In this document: positions 1 to 7,419 of the stretch, piece after piece
Numbering within the stretch: the stretch's first letter is position 1
How the letters are laid out: the number at the start of each line of letters is the position of its first letter
Assembly (NCBI GenBank): GCA_021776805.1
Contig: JAJFFD010000210.1
Location: forward strand, 70,908-116,818
Length of the DNA: 45,911 nt
DNA from: Planctomycetota bacterium
GTDB lineage: Bacteria > Planctomycetota > UBA1135 > UBA2386
Direction: 5' to 3'
Notes under the pieces: generated by a model
The model's database searches: none
Told to the model about the DNA's origin: nothing
Seen by the model: the letters and a program-made list of their open reading frames with translations, nothing else
Position numbers and translations under genes: made by a program

Positions 1-2
1 CG

Positions 3-449
3 GGCACCGGCGCCACGGGCATCGAGGCCCTTTCACGGGGGGCCTCGCGAGTTCTCTTCCTGGAGAAGAGCAACCAGGCTCTGGCAGTGCTGCGCAGCAA
101 TCTCGAGCAGCTTGGCCCGGAAGTGAAAGAGCGCTGCCATATTCTCAAAACCGACGCCTGGGCTCCTGGCCCTCTGACCCCGGAAGGCGAGGAGACGGAG
201 GTCCCCCCGGACTTGATCTTCTTGGATCCACCCTACAAGGCGGTGGGAGAGGATCCGGGCAAGGCCCTGCATCGCGCGCAGCAGCTCTTGGAACGACTTG
301 CGCCCGGTGGGCTACTTTGCTTTCACTTCCTCGAAGGCCACCTCGACCTCGATGACTTCGACCCGGTGCTCGACGTCGATCTGCGTCACTGGGGTTCGAG
401 CATGCTTGCCCTGATGAGCCAGGGGAAGCCCGCTAGCGACCCAGACTGA
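3..449 (+). CDS. rsmD: 16S rRNA (guanine(966)-N(2))-methyltransferase, 5'-truncated by window edge
   Basis: RsmD uses S-adenosylmethionine to methylate N2 of G966 in 16S rRNA during 30S assembly. The reading frame is open from base 3. It begins inside the SAM-binding glycine motif (GTGATGIEALSRGA), followed by the acidic end of the next strand (FLEKS). The catalytic motif of this N2-guanine methyltransferase family is present as FLDPPY near base 225. The C-terminal strand region (LAPGGLLCFHF) is also typical. The N-terminal portion lies outside the window. The stop overlaps by 17 bases the end of the convergent gene at 433-1533, so there is no room for a terminator between them. The family assignment is firm. 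Confidence 0.9.
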   Translation, partial: GTGATGIEALSRGASRVLFLEKSNQALAVLRSNLEQLGPEVKERCHILKTDAWAPGPLTPEGEETEVPPDLIFLDPPYKAVGEDPGKALHRAQQLLERLAPGGLLCFHFLEGHLDLDDFDPVLDVDLRHWGSSMLALMSQGKPASDPD

Positions 450-1533
450 TGGTCAGGGCCGGGCTGCTGGCGAAGTCGAAGAATGAGTGGGGGACGTTGA
501 AGAGAAAGGCTTGTGCGGTGACGTCGAAGCCACCGGCGACGTGGGTCAGCGGTAGATAGAGGTCGGTAAAGCTGGCCCCAGCTCCCTGGGAGGGCAGGGC
601 GAAAATCCTTGGCGGAACCTGGTAGTCGATCCAGACTGGGCACTCCAGGATCCCGGGGATAGGCAATCCGTCGCCGAGCTGGGAGCTCAGCATGATCATG
701 ACAAGCTGATTGCTGGCGGTGCCACTGCTGCCCCGGACGCGGAAGCCAAAGTCACGATTGCCGCCGGTGGGGATGGAGATCAACTCGAGCTTGGGTGAAT
801 TCGGGGATCCGATCGCGCAGCTCCAACCAATGGGGTCGGAGACTTGCACATCTTCATGATTGGAGCGCAGGGGAGTGGGGCTGGCGTCATGGAAGAATGC
901 AGTGGCGGAGGCTGTGAAGTCGTCCTCGTATCGTTGCTCCAGATTTAATGCGATGCTGCCCGGAGCGCTGAGTGGGGGCACGAATTCTCCCGCCTGCCAG
1001 CGCCCATTGCTCAGCGCCAGGTCCTCGCGTGGATAGCCATCCTCTCCCCATGAGATCCAGTCCTCGTAGCTGCTGCCGAGGGTGGTGCCGAGCCCGCTGC
1101 GATCGCTGAGCAGAGCCAGGGCTCCCCTATCCGGGTTGAGTTCCTCACCGCCGAGGCTGAAGAGGAAGTTCAGGATGCTCTTGCCGGTGAAGTAGTCAGT
1201 TTGCGTGTGCGGCTGGATCTCAGCGAACCAGTGCACGCGCAAATATGCTCCGGCACGAAGAGAGGCTCCTTCTGGGAATGCCCACCATGAGGTGCCGGGG
1301 CTGCTCGTGCTCTTTGAGGCGTGATAGATCCCCCAGTTGCTCAAATCCACGTCAGTACTGCCCAGATTGTGGACCTCGATCCAGCGGCTGGCTGCAGGAT
1401 TGGCGGGGACCAGATTCACCTCGCTGATCGCCAGCTGACAGCGCCCCTCGAGGGCCAAAGGGCCCATGACAAGGGCAGCAGCCAGGCTGAGAGTCTGTAG
1501 AAGTCCAGGGGTCCGTGTGTAAGCAGCCTTCAT
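433..1533 (-). CDS. Secreted protein with lamin-tail domain and C-terminal beta module
   Basis: I chose the internal ATG at 1533 over an upstream ATG at 1635. It directly precedes a basic, then hydrophobic signal peptide (MKAAYTRTPGLLQTLSL, then an alanine-rich core), while the 34 upstream residues are Arg/Ser/Gly-rich and look untranslated. After cleavage, residues of about 35-110 match a lamin-tail domain (ISEVNLVPANP, then a WIEVHNLG strand and LSNWGIY). Such Ig-like folds are common in bacterial exported proteins. The last 120 residues form a separate beta-rich module that ends in an alternating hydrophobic strand (ALTISLGR) and resembles the end of the FG-GAP protein at 35465-37333. The role is unknown; it is probably cell-surface or extracellular. 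Confidence 0.75.
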   Translation of the reverse strand: MKAAYTRTPGLLQTLSLAAALVMGPLALEGRCQLAISEVNLVPANPAASRWIEVHNLGSTDVDLSNWGIYHASKSTSSPGTSWWAFPEGASLRAGAYLRVHWFAEIQPHTQTDYFTGKSILNFLFSLGGEELNPDRGALALLSDRSGLGTTLGSSYEDWISWGEDGYPREDLALSNGRWQAGEFVPPLSAPGSIALNLEQRYEDDFTASATAFFHDASPTPLRSNHEDVQVSDPIGWSCAIGSPNSPKLELISIPTGGNRDFGFRVRGSSGTASNQLVMIMLSSQLGDGLPIPGILECPVWIDYQVPPRIFALPSQGAGASFTDLYLPLTHVAGGFDVTAQAFLFNVPHSFFDFASSPALTISLGR

Positions 1534-1671
1534 CTCTGAGCTTGGGTGCGAATCCGAAGGGACTTCGCGGTTTCCTCGGGGCTTTCCATCGGCTCCTCCC
1601 CGGGCTCTCCCTGACGTCGAATCCGTTTCTCCCACGGTGACGGCTTTTGAGACACGCCTTCTTCACATGCA

Positions 1672-1689
1672 CTTGATCCTGGGATCAAG
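1672..1689. repeat. 18-bp near-perfect palindrome in divergent intergenic region
   Basis: CTTGATCC and GGATCAAG are perfect 8-base inverted arms around a 2-base centre. The site lies in the 240-base gap between the minus-strand lamin-tail gene (start 1533) and the plus-strand small gene (start 1774). The short spacing fits a dimeric regulator operator better than an RNA terminator, because no T-run follows on either strand. No regulator is identified. I see nothing else of note in 1534-1773. Confidence 0.5.
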
Positions 1690-1773
1690 ACGGAGGCCCG
1701 TATGCACCGATAAAGGCTGGGGAAGGAGACCGCGCCACTGCTGTCACCTTGCCTTGGTAGCAGTTCGACCACC

Positions 1774-1953
1774 GTGCCAAAGAAAGGCGAAGATCTCTGC
1801 GTTGACCGAATCGTCGAGAAGCTCCTCGACAAGCAGCTCAGTAAGAATGAGCGCATGGAGCTTCTACGCGAGCTTGTGAAGCGTGAGGGTGAGATGCCTG
1901 ATGAGGTACTGGACGAAGCGCTTCAACGACTCATGGGTCGCCTGACGGATTGA
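1774..1953 (+). CDS. Small helical hypothetical protein (59 aa)
   Basis: A GTG-initiated frame of 59 residues (MPKKGEDLCVDRIVEKLLDK...) ends with TGA at 1951-1953, 39 bases before the next gene. It is not recognised as a known family. The composition looks coding: strongly amphipathic helices rich in Glu, Lys, Leu and Arg, with GC-rich third positions, a basic start and an acidic centre. It reads like a small DNA- or protein-binding helical protein, possibly a three-helix bundle. There is no strong Shine-Dalgarno (GGTAGCAG lies about 10 bases upstream), so the start could be later. The overlapping open frame at 1637-1879 is arginine/serine-rich and is a shadow. Confidence 0.55.
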   Translation: MPKKGEDLCVDRIVEKLLDKQLSKNERMELLRELVKREGEMPDEVLDEALQRLMGRLTD

Positions 1954-1992
1954 TCAGGTGCCAGACAATCGGATAGAGAGTTCCAAAGGTAG

Positions 1993-2817
1993 ATGGAAAT
2001 GAAGATCACCCTGACACTGGCCATGTCCCTGGCCTTCACGACGATTACCCCCGCCTTTGGGGGCAATGGCGATGATGAGAAGATCGTCGTCACGACCCTG
2101 GAAGAGATGCGAGCTCATCCTGAGGCTTTCAAGAGCGTCAAGGTGAAGTTCCCCATCCAGTTTTGCTCGATCGGCAAGATTGCGAACCCGTTCTTCACGC
2201 GTTTCGTGCCGAGCGACTATGCGAATTTCTACGGCTGGTCCGACGATCAGAAGATCTGGGATCGAAAGCAGTACGACAACGTCTTTGGGATGCTCTTCCT
2301 TTCCAAGGAAAGCGAGCGCCTCACAGACCTCTACGAGTTCGATCTCTACGAGCGTCTCTGGGTCACCGGTACCGTTCGCAACGTGTTTCAGGGTGAGCCT
2401 TGGATCGAAGTGAGCAACTTCTCTCCCATGGGCAACCAGCTGAACACGGCGACCCTCTCGCACATGTTCAGAGGCGAGGCCTACATGAGCCGTCGCGAAT
2501 GGCAGCGCGCCATCTCCGAGCTCTCCTTGGCCCCGAGCAGCGCCCTGCCGCCGCAGGTGCTGTCCTCGATCCACAAGAACCTGGGTATTTGCTACCTTCG
2601 CCTCGGCGAGTCGGATCTGGCAGTCCAGCACCTGGATCAGGCCTCTGAGTTCATGAAGAAGCGGGACCACAGTCTGGCTCAGCTGCAGATTGTCGCCAGG
2701 AATGAGCCTGAAGCCGGTCTCGACCGGGCGGTCGATCGGAGCAGCATCCCTGACCACGAGAGGCCCATGTGGGAGGCCTTCGCGGAGCTCGGTCAGGCAC
2801 CGACTCCCGGGCGCTGA
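1993..2817 (+). CDS. Secreted hypothetical protein with TPR-like C-terminal half
   Basis: The protein starts with a signal peptide (MKITLTLAMSLAFTTITPAFG) when read from the second ATG at 1999. The AAAGG at about 1985 is better spaced for 1999 than for the ATG at 1993, so the true start may be two codons downstream. Residues of about 30-150 form a beta-rich segment (EEMRAHPEAFKSVKVKFPIQF ... LWVTGTVRNVF ... WIEVSNFSP) resembling an OB-fold-like strand pattern. Residues of about 160-235 carry a tetratricopeptide-like helix pair (RGEAYMSRREWQRAISELS, then HKNLGICYLRLGESDLAVQHL). It lies 85 bases upstream of the haem A operon and is probably a separate unit. The function is unknown; it is probably periplasmic. 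Confidence 0.7.
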   Translation: MEMKITLTLAMSLAFTTITPAFGGNGDDEKIVVTTLEEMRAHPEAFKSVKVKFPIQFCSIGKIANPFFTRFVPSDYANFYGWSDDQKIWDRKQYDNVFGMLFLSKESERLTDLYEFDLYERLWVTGTVRNVFQGEPWIEVSNFSPMGNQLNTATLSHMFRGEAYMSRREWQRAISELSLAPSSALPPQVLSSIHKNLGICYLRLGESDLAVQHLDQASEFMKKRDHSLAQLQIVARNEPEAGLDRAVDRSSIPDHERPMWEAFAELGQAPTPGR

Positions 2818-2843
2818 TACAAGTCCGGACGGCTACTCGGACA

Positions 2844-2875
2844 CGCCGGTAGTTCCATGCTTGGTTCTGCCGGCG
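2844..2875. other. Imperfect hairpin between TPR gene and ctaA
   Basis: CGCCGGTAG (2844-2852) pairs with CTGCCGGCG (2867-2875) through eight Watson-Crick pairs and one G-U pair around a 14-base loop. It lies just after the TPR gene stop and 27 bases before the ctaA start. There is no T-run, so it would be a weak intrinsic terminator at best. It could also be a leader structure of the haem operon mRNA. Confidence 0.35.
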
Positions 2876-2902
2876 TAAGTCTGTACATGGGACGGTCCCC
2901 TG

Positions 2903-3838
2903 ATGACTGTCCAAGCCCCCTCTGAGCCCCGCCCGGCTCCCCCCGTCTCTCTCGGCCTATACCGCTTCGCGTTGATCTTCGCAGCGGTAGTGCTCATCCA
3001 TATCAAGTGGGGGGCCATGGTCACCAGCACAGGCTCCGGAATGGCCTTTACCGACTGGCCTCTGGCCAGAGGTTCCTTCTGGCCCCCGGACATGGACATG
3101 GCGGATCTCTTCGAGCATCTGCACCGGATCTTCGGGGCGGTGATCGGGCTGATGTCTTTGATCATGTTGGTCTGGATTCATCGCCATGACTCACGCTCCT
3201 GGATGATCAAGACCGCCTGGGTGATCTTCCTCTTGATCGTCGCCCAGGGCCTGCTCGGCGGCCTCGGCGTTCTCATGGGCGAGGAGGGTGGCAACACCTG
3301 GGCGCCCGCATCGATTCTGCATGGGATCATGGCTCAGCCAACACTTTGCCTGGCAGCCGCCATCGCATTCCTGCAGTCCCCGGCCTGCAACGAGAAGATT
3401 AGTCTGCCCGCCGATGTGCTGACCAGCGCTCGCAAGCTCTGCGTCTTTGCCCTGGTCATGGTCTTGGTCCAGCTCAGCATCGGATCGGTGGTTCGCCACA
3501 CCAACCAGCAGGGCATGCTCTGGCTCCATGTCTTTATGGCCCTCTTTGTCTCCACCAGCATTCTCGCTGCCACAGCCTATGCCCAGGGCAAGATCGTGCC
3601 GCAGGCGCCGGGCTTTCGCAGGCTCTGCTATTGGATCATGGGAACGCTGCTCACGCAGCTCGTGCTTGGTTTTGTGACCTTGGGCGCGAGGCAGGTGAAG
3701 GATCCGTCCAACATCGAGTACATCGGCCGGAGCATCATCGTCTCGAGCCATGTGGTCTTCGGTGCCTTCCTCTTCATGCTGGCAACCCTGCTCATGATAC
3801 GTGTGTGGCGGGTTCGTCCTGACGCAGGGCCATCTTGA
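2903..3838 (+). CDS. ctaA: Haem A synthase (COX15/CtaA family)
   Basis: This integral membrane enzyme oxidises the C8 methyl of haem O to the formyl group of haem A, the cofactor of aa3-type oxidases. The 311-residue protein shows about eight hydrophobic helices. The conserved haem-ligand histidines of the two four-helix halves are visible: H74 in EHLHRIFG, H140 in SILHG, H209 in MLWLHVF and H283 in SSHVVFG. The conserved early motif GAMVTSTGSGMAFTDWP is also present. The stop overlaps the start of ctaB in a TTGA junction (3835-3838), implying translational coupling. With ctaB, the ABC-2 pair and ctaM it forms a haem A / oxidase assembly operon, which points to aerobic respiration with a haem A oxidase encoded elsewhere. 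Confidence 0.93.
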   Translation: MTVQAPSEPRPAPPVSLGLYRFALIFAAVVLIHIKWGAMVTSTGSGMAFTDWPLARGSFWPPDMDMADLFEHLHRIFGAVIGLMSLIMLVWIHRHDSRSWMIKTAWVIFLLIVAQGLLGGLGVLMGEEGGNTWAPASILHGIMAQPTLCLAAAIAFLQSPACNEKISLPADVLTSARKLCVFALVMVLVQLSIGSVVRHTNQQGMLWLHVFMALFVSTSILAATAYAQGKIVPQAPGFRRLCYWIMGTLLTQLVLGFVTLGARQVKDPSNIEYIGRSIIVSSHVVFGAFLFMLATLLMIRVWRVRPDAGPS

Positions 3839-4716
3839 CGGCTGCTCCCGGGATTCTGGACACCCTCGGCACCTATGCTGAACTGGGCAAGCTCCGCCTG
3901 TCGAGCATGGCGATCTTTGCCGTGGTCGCTGGTATCTACCTGGGTGATCGGGGCGATCCGGAGATCCCCCTGATCGTCGGGACTGCCATGGGCACTCTCC
4001 TCGTCGCCATGGCGGGAAGCGCTTCGAACATGCTCATGGAGCGCGAGTTCGATCGGAAGATGGAGCGCACCGCCGGGCGACCCCTGCCAAGCGGGCGTGT
4101 GACCCCGCGGGCAGCTCTCATCTTTGCCATTACCTGCACGATTCTGGGGCTCGGGATTCTCCTCCTGTCGAGCAATCTCCTGGCGACTGCGTGTTGCGCA
4201 GCGATCATCGTGCTCTACGTGCTGGTCTACACGCCGCTCAAGCGAGTCACCTCACTCAATACTCTGGTCGGCGCCGTGCCTGGAGCTCTGCCGCCGGTGA
4301 TCGGCTACGCAGCTGCCGCCGGACATCTCGACCGTCGAGCCATGGCGCTCTTTCTGATCATGTTCTTCTGGCAGATCCCGCATTTCCTGGCGATCGCCTG
4401 GCGCTATCGCGAGGACTATGCCCTCGGGGGGATGCGGATGCTGCCGGTCGAAGACGCGGGGGGGACTTCGACAACTCGACAGATGATGATCTACACCAGT
4501 GCGCTGGTCGTGGTCAGCCTCCTGCCCTATGGCCTGCAGATGAGTGGTTCCATCTACCTTGGCTCAGCGATCTGTCTGGACCTCATGTTCTTGGTGATTA
4601 CCTTCCAGGCAGCGGTCCTACGCTGGCAGTCTGCAATGCGGCAGACCTTTATCGTTTCGATCATCTACCTCCCCCTTCTCCTCGGAGTCATGATTCTGGA
4701 TCGGAGACTCTTCTAG
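3835..4716 (+). CDS. ctaB: Protohaem IX farnesyltransferase (haem O synthase)
   Basis: CtaB is a membrane UbiA-type prenyltransferase that attaches farnesyl to protohaem, giving haem O for CtaA. The 293-residue protein has about nine membrane helices. The first prenyl-diphosphate/Mg site appears as NMLMEREFDRKMERTAGRPL, with the RT and RPLPSGR signature of haem O synthases. The second is around YTPLKRVTSLNTLVGAVPGA, followed by a WQIPHFLAIAW segment. Translation starts at TTG 3835, which overlaps the ctaA stop. No ATG is available before the first helix, and the overlap supports TTG. The ABC transporter gene begins three bases after its stop. Confidence 0.93.
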   Translation: MTAAPGILDTLGTYAELGKLRLSSMAIFAVVAGIYLGDRGDPEIPLIVGTAMGTLLVAMAGSASNMLMEREFDRKMERTAGRPLPSGRVTPRAALIFAITCTILGLGILLLSSNLLATACCAAIIVLYVLVYTPLKRVTSLNTLVGAVPGALPPVIGYAAAAGHLDRRAMALFLIMFFWQIPHFLAIAWRYREDYALGGMRMLPVEDAGGTSTTRQMMIYTSALVVVSLLPYGLQMSGSIYLGSAICLDLMFLVITFQAAVLRWQSAMRQTFIVSIIYLPLLLGVMILDRRLF

Positions 4717-4719
4717 ACT

Positions 4720-5649
4720 ATGACTGTAGCGGTGAGCGCCGAAGGCTTGAGCTTCTCCTATGGGGAGCGCCAGGCTCTGAAGGGAGTCGACTTCTCGATA
4801 GAGGAGGGAAGAGTGCACGGCTTCCTCGGTCCCAATGGCTCGGGGAAGTCCACTCTCTTCAAGATTCTGGCCACCATCCTTCCGATTCAGGGCGGAACTG
4901 CGAACCTGCTGGGCAACGACCTGCGCGGGGACTTGCGCGCCCTGCGCAAGCGCATCGGCGTGGTTTTTCAGTCACCAGCTTTGGATCGCAAGTTGACGCT
5001 TCGGCAGAACCTGGTCTATGGCGGCCATCTGCAAGGGCTACGAGGAGCCGAATTGAACCGCCGTGTGGATGAAATGCTGGCGATCGGCAGGCTCTCGGAG
5101 CGTGCAGGAGAAAAGGTCGAGAGCCTCTCTGGTGGACTTCGCCGTAGGGTCGAGCTCGCCAAGGGCATGCTGCACAAGCCGGACCTCCTGCTCCTGGATG
5201 AGCCCAGTACCGGTCTCGACCCGGGCGCCCGCAAGGACCTGTGGAGCTTTCTACAGAGCCAAAAGAACCTGACGGTCCTCTTTACAACGCACCTGATGGA
5301 CGAGGCAGAGGTCGCGGAAGAGCTGACCATCCTGCACGAGGGCGAGATCGTTGCGGTTGGTACTCCGGCGAGTTTGAAGGCGGAGATCGGCGACGAGATC
5401 CTCGAGATCGACGCGGTCCACCCGGAGTCCCTCGCCGCCAAGATCGAGAAGAGCAGTGGCCTCAAAGCGCAGATCTTTGGCAGTCGCTTGCACATCCAGA
5501 GTCCGAAGGCGCAGGATCTCATCGCCGAGCTCATGCGAGAGGATCGCCAGGAAGTCGATCGGATCGCTATCAGCCGACCCTCCCTGGAAGATGTCTTCAT
5601 CCTGAAGACCGGTCATCGCTTCTGGGAAGGCAGCGAGGAGGCCAAGTAA
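4720..5649 (+). CDS. ABC transporter ATP-binding protein (CcmA/DrrA-like) in haem A operon
   Basis: This is the ATPase subunit of an ABC-2 exporter. Its domain order is complete: Walker A GPNGSGKST at residues 37-45, Q-loop Q84, signature LSGG at 136-139, Walker B LLLLDEPSTGLD with D160/E161, and the switch histidine H191. The C-terminal 90 residues form the extra small domain common in DrrA/NatA-type ATPases (ILEIDAVHPESLAAKIEKSSG). The gene starts three bases after ctaB and ends flush with the permease gene, so the two subunits are co-produced. The substrate is unknown. The position between ctaB and ctaM suggests a role in oxidase maturation, such as moving a haem, copper or assembly factor; that is inference only. 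Confidence 0.88.
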   Translation: MTVAVSAEGLSFSYGERQALKGVDFSIEEGRVHGFLGPNGSGKSTLFKILATILPIQGGTANLLGNDLRGDLRALRKRIGVVFQSPALDRKLTLRQNLVYGGHLQGLRGAELNRRVDEMLAIGRLSERAGEKVESLSGGLRRRVELAKGMLHKPDLLLLDEPSTGLDPGARKDLWSFLQSQKNLTVLFTTHLMDEAEVAEELTILHEGEIVAVGTPASLKAEIGDEILEIDAVHPESLAAKIEKSSGLKAQIFGSRLHIQSPKAQDLIAELMREDRQEVDRIAISRPSLEDVFILKTGHRFWEGSEEAK

Positions 5650-6426
5650 ATGGGTCTTGCTGTCTTTTCTCTCTGGCACCGTGAGGTGGTGCGGTTCCTC
5701 ACCGATCGTTCTCGGGTCTTCAGTTCGGTAGGGCAGCCGATCATCTTTTGGCTGCTCTTCGCGGGCGCCCTCAATCAGTCCAGCTTCAGGCCCGGTGACA
5801 TGAGCTATGGGGAGTACTTCTTCCCCGGCACCCTGGCCATGATCGTTCTGTTTACCGCCATCTTCTCGACGATTACGGTGATCGAAGACCGCAAGGAGGG
5901 CTTCTTACAGTCTGTCCTGGTCTCCCCAGTGCCGCGCTCGGCGATTGCCCTCGGCAAGATCATGGGGGCGAGCACTCTTGCCCTCGGTCACGGGCTGGTG
6001 TTCTTCCTGCTGGCTCCCTTTGCCGGGGTGCCCATCGACCTGATGAGCGGTCTGGCCAGTTTTGCCGTGCTCTTCCTCATCGCTCTGGCGCTCACCGGTC
6101 TGGGCTTCACCCTCGCCTGGGTGATGGACAGCACCGCCGGTTACCACGGCATCATGATGCTCTTTCTGATGCCGATGCTGTTGCTCTCGGGGGCCTTCTT
6201 TCCCGCCGTCGGTGCCCACCCGCTGATGGCCTTCCTCATGGCGGCCAATCCCCTGACCTACGGAGTGGCGGCGCTTCGCTATGCCTTCTACGGGGCGGGA
6301 AGCGAGGCGACCCTTGGCCTGCCGGCCCAGTGGCTCTGCCTGCTGGTCAGCGTGGCCTTCGCCCTCGTCACCTTCTCGCTCGCTACATGGGTTGTCCTGC
6401 GACGCAGCAGCAAGGTCGCACAATGA
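5650..6426 (+). CDS. ABC-2 type transporter permease in haem A operon
   Basis: This 258-residue permease has six predicted membrane helices in the ABC-2 pattern, starting with an amphipathic segment (LWHREVVRFLTDRSR). The conserved inter-helix region EDRKEGFLQSVLVSPVPRSA is the coupling-type loop typical of this family, and PMLLLSGAFFPAV precedes the last helices. Its ATG follows the TAA of the ATPase gene without a gap. The two proteins should form one exporter in the cytoplasmic membrane. The substrate cannot be read from sequence. Confidence 0.87.
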   Translation: MGLAVFSLWHREVVRFLTDRSRVFSSVGQPIIFWLLFAGALNQSSFRPGDMSYGEYFFPGTLAMIVLFTAIFSTITVIEDRKEGFLQSVLVSPVPRSAIALGKIMGASTLALGHGLVFFLLAPFAGVPIDLMSGLASFAVLFLIALALTGLGFTLAWVMDSTAGYHGIMMLFLMPMLLLSGAFFPAVGAHPLMAFLMAANPLTYGVAALRYAFYGAGSEATLGLPAQWLCLLVSVAFALVTFSLATWVVLRRSSKVAQ

Positions 6427-6439
6427 GCCCGATCGGATC

Positions 6440-6886
6440 ATGATTTTGCTCGCCCAAAGCGCTGAACAGATCGCCAATCCTTGGTTCTTCCTCAAGGAGG
6501 TCAATGCATCCCTGAATGCCCTGGCGACGATCCTGATCGTGCTCGGGTTCATCGCCATCAAGCAGGGTAAAGAAGGCCTCCATAAGCGGCTGATGCTGAG
6601 TGCCGCGAGCGTTTCAGCGCTCTTCCTGGTGAGTTACCTGACCTATCACGCTCATATCGGCTCAGTCGGGTACACAGGCGAGGGTGCCAAGAGGCTGGTC
6701 TACTTTGTGATTCTCATCAGCCACATCATTCTGGCCGCGGCGCAAATGCCGATGATCATCCTGGTGATCGTCTGGGGGCTGCAGGACAAGCGAGAAAGGC
6801 ATCGTCGATTGGCGAAGATCACCCTGCCTATCTGGCTCTATGTCTCGGTGACCGGGGTTGTCGTCTACCTCATGCTTTACGGCTAG
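6440..6886 (+). CDS. ctaM: DUF420 / CtaM-like cytochrome oxidase assembly membrane protein
   Basis: The 148-residue protein has about four membrane helices and the DUF420 pattern: [19 protein letters not shown] near the start, then HKRLMLSA, a conserved histidine-containing helix [12 protein letters not shown] and [14 protein letters not shown]420 proteins include CtaM, needed for aa3 menaquinol oxidase function in Staphylococcus aureus (established for that species). The start at ATG 6440 gives a normal short N-terminus; a longer frame from 6281 reads as Arg/Ser-rich shadow sequence inside the permease gene. It closes the ctaA-ctaB-ABC-ABC operon, 13 bases after the permease stop. The family is firm; the symbol is by homology and context. 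Confidence 0.83.
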   Translation: MILLAQSAEQIANPWFFLKEVNASLNALATILIVLGFIAIKQGKEGLHKRLMLSAASVSALFLVSYLTYHAHIGSVGYTGEGAKRLVYFVILISHIILAAAQMPMIILVIVWGLQDKRERHRRLAKITLPIWLYVSVTGVVVYLMLYG

Positions 6887-6911
6887 CTTGCCTCCGCCCT
6901 GTCTCGTCATA

Positions 6912-7406
6912 ATGGCGGGCATGGATTGTCCCTGCGGAACCGGTAAGAAACTCGCTCAATGCTGTGGCCCCTTCATTCAGGGGAAGAAGCTCCCCGAGAC
7001 TCCCGAGCTACTGATGCGGGCACGATACACCGCCTACGTCAACGCTGAGATCGACTACATCCTGGGAACTCAAGACCCGAAGACCTCGGGTGATGTGGAC
7101 CGAGAGTCAACGGAGAGTTGGTCCAAGAAGTCCGAGTGGCTGGGCTTCGAGCTGATCGACACGGCGATGGGCGAGGATGGGGAGACGGGGACGGTCGACT
7201 TCATTGCCCGCTACCGTTTGAAGGGTGAAGAGTACGCTCATCACGAACAGGCGAGCTTTCGGCGAGATGAGACCAGGTGGCTGTTTGTGGACTCGAAGAT
7301 GGCCGACCATGAGACCTTCAAGAGAGCGGAAAAGAAGGTGGGCCGAAACGATCCCTGCCCCTGTGGCAGTGGCAAGAAGTACAAGAAGTGCTGCGCAGTA
7401 GCGTGA
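6912..7406 (+). CDS. YchJ-like protein with N- and C-terminal SEC-C zinc motifs
   Basis: The protein belongs to the UPF0225/YchJ family. It has one SEC-C type cysteine cluster at the start ([13 protein letters not shown]), a central NTF2-like domain ([20 protein letters not shown] ... [21 protein letters not shown]) and a second cluster at the end ([16 protein letters not shown]). SEC-C motifs bind zinc and occur in SecA and in ribosome- or nucleic-acid-associated proteins; the YchJ molecular role is not settled. The best start is ATG 6912 or ATG 6921 (MDCPCG), three codons later. A frame extension to 6858 overlaps ctaM and lacks similarity. Confidence 0.85.
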   Translation: MAGMDCPCGTGKKLAQCCGPFIQGKKLPETPELLMRARYTAYVNAEIDYILGTQDPKTSGDVDRESTESWSKKSEWLGFELIDTAMGEDGETGTVDFIARYRLKGEEYAHHEQASFRRDETRWLFVDSKMADHETFKRAEKKVGRNDPCPCGSGKKYKKCCAVA

Positions 7407-7419
7407 AGTATCCAAGGGC

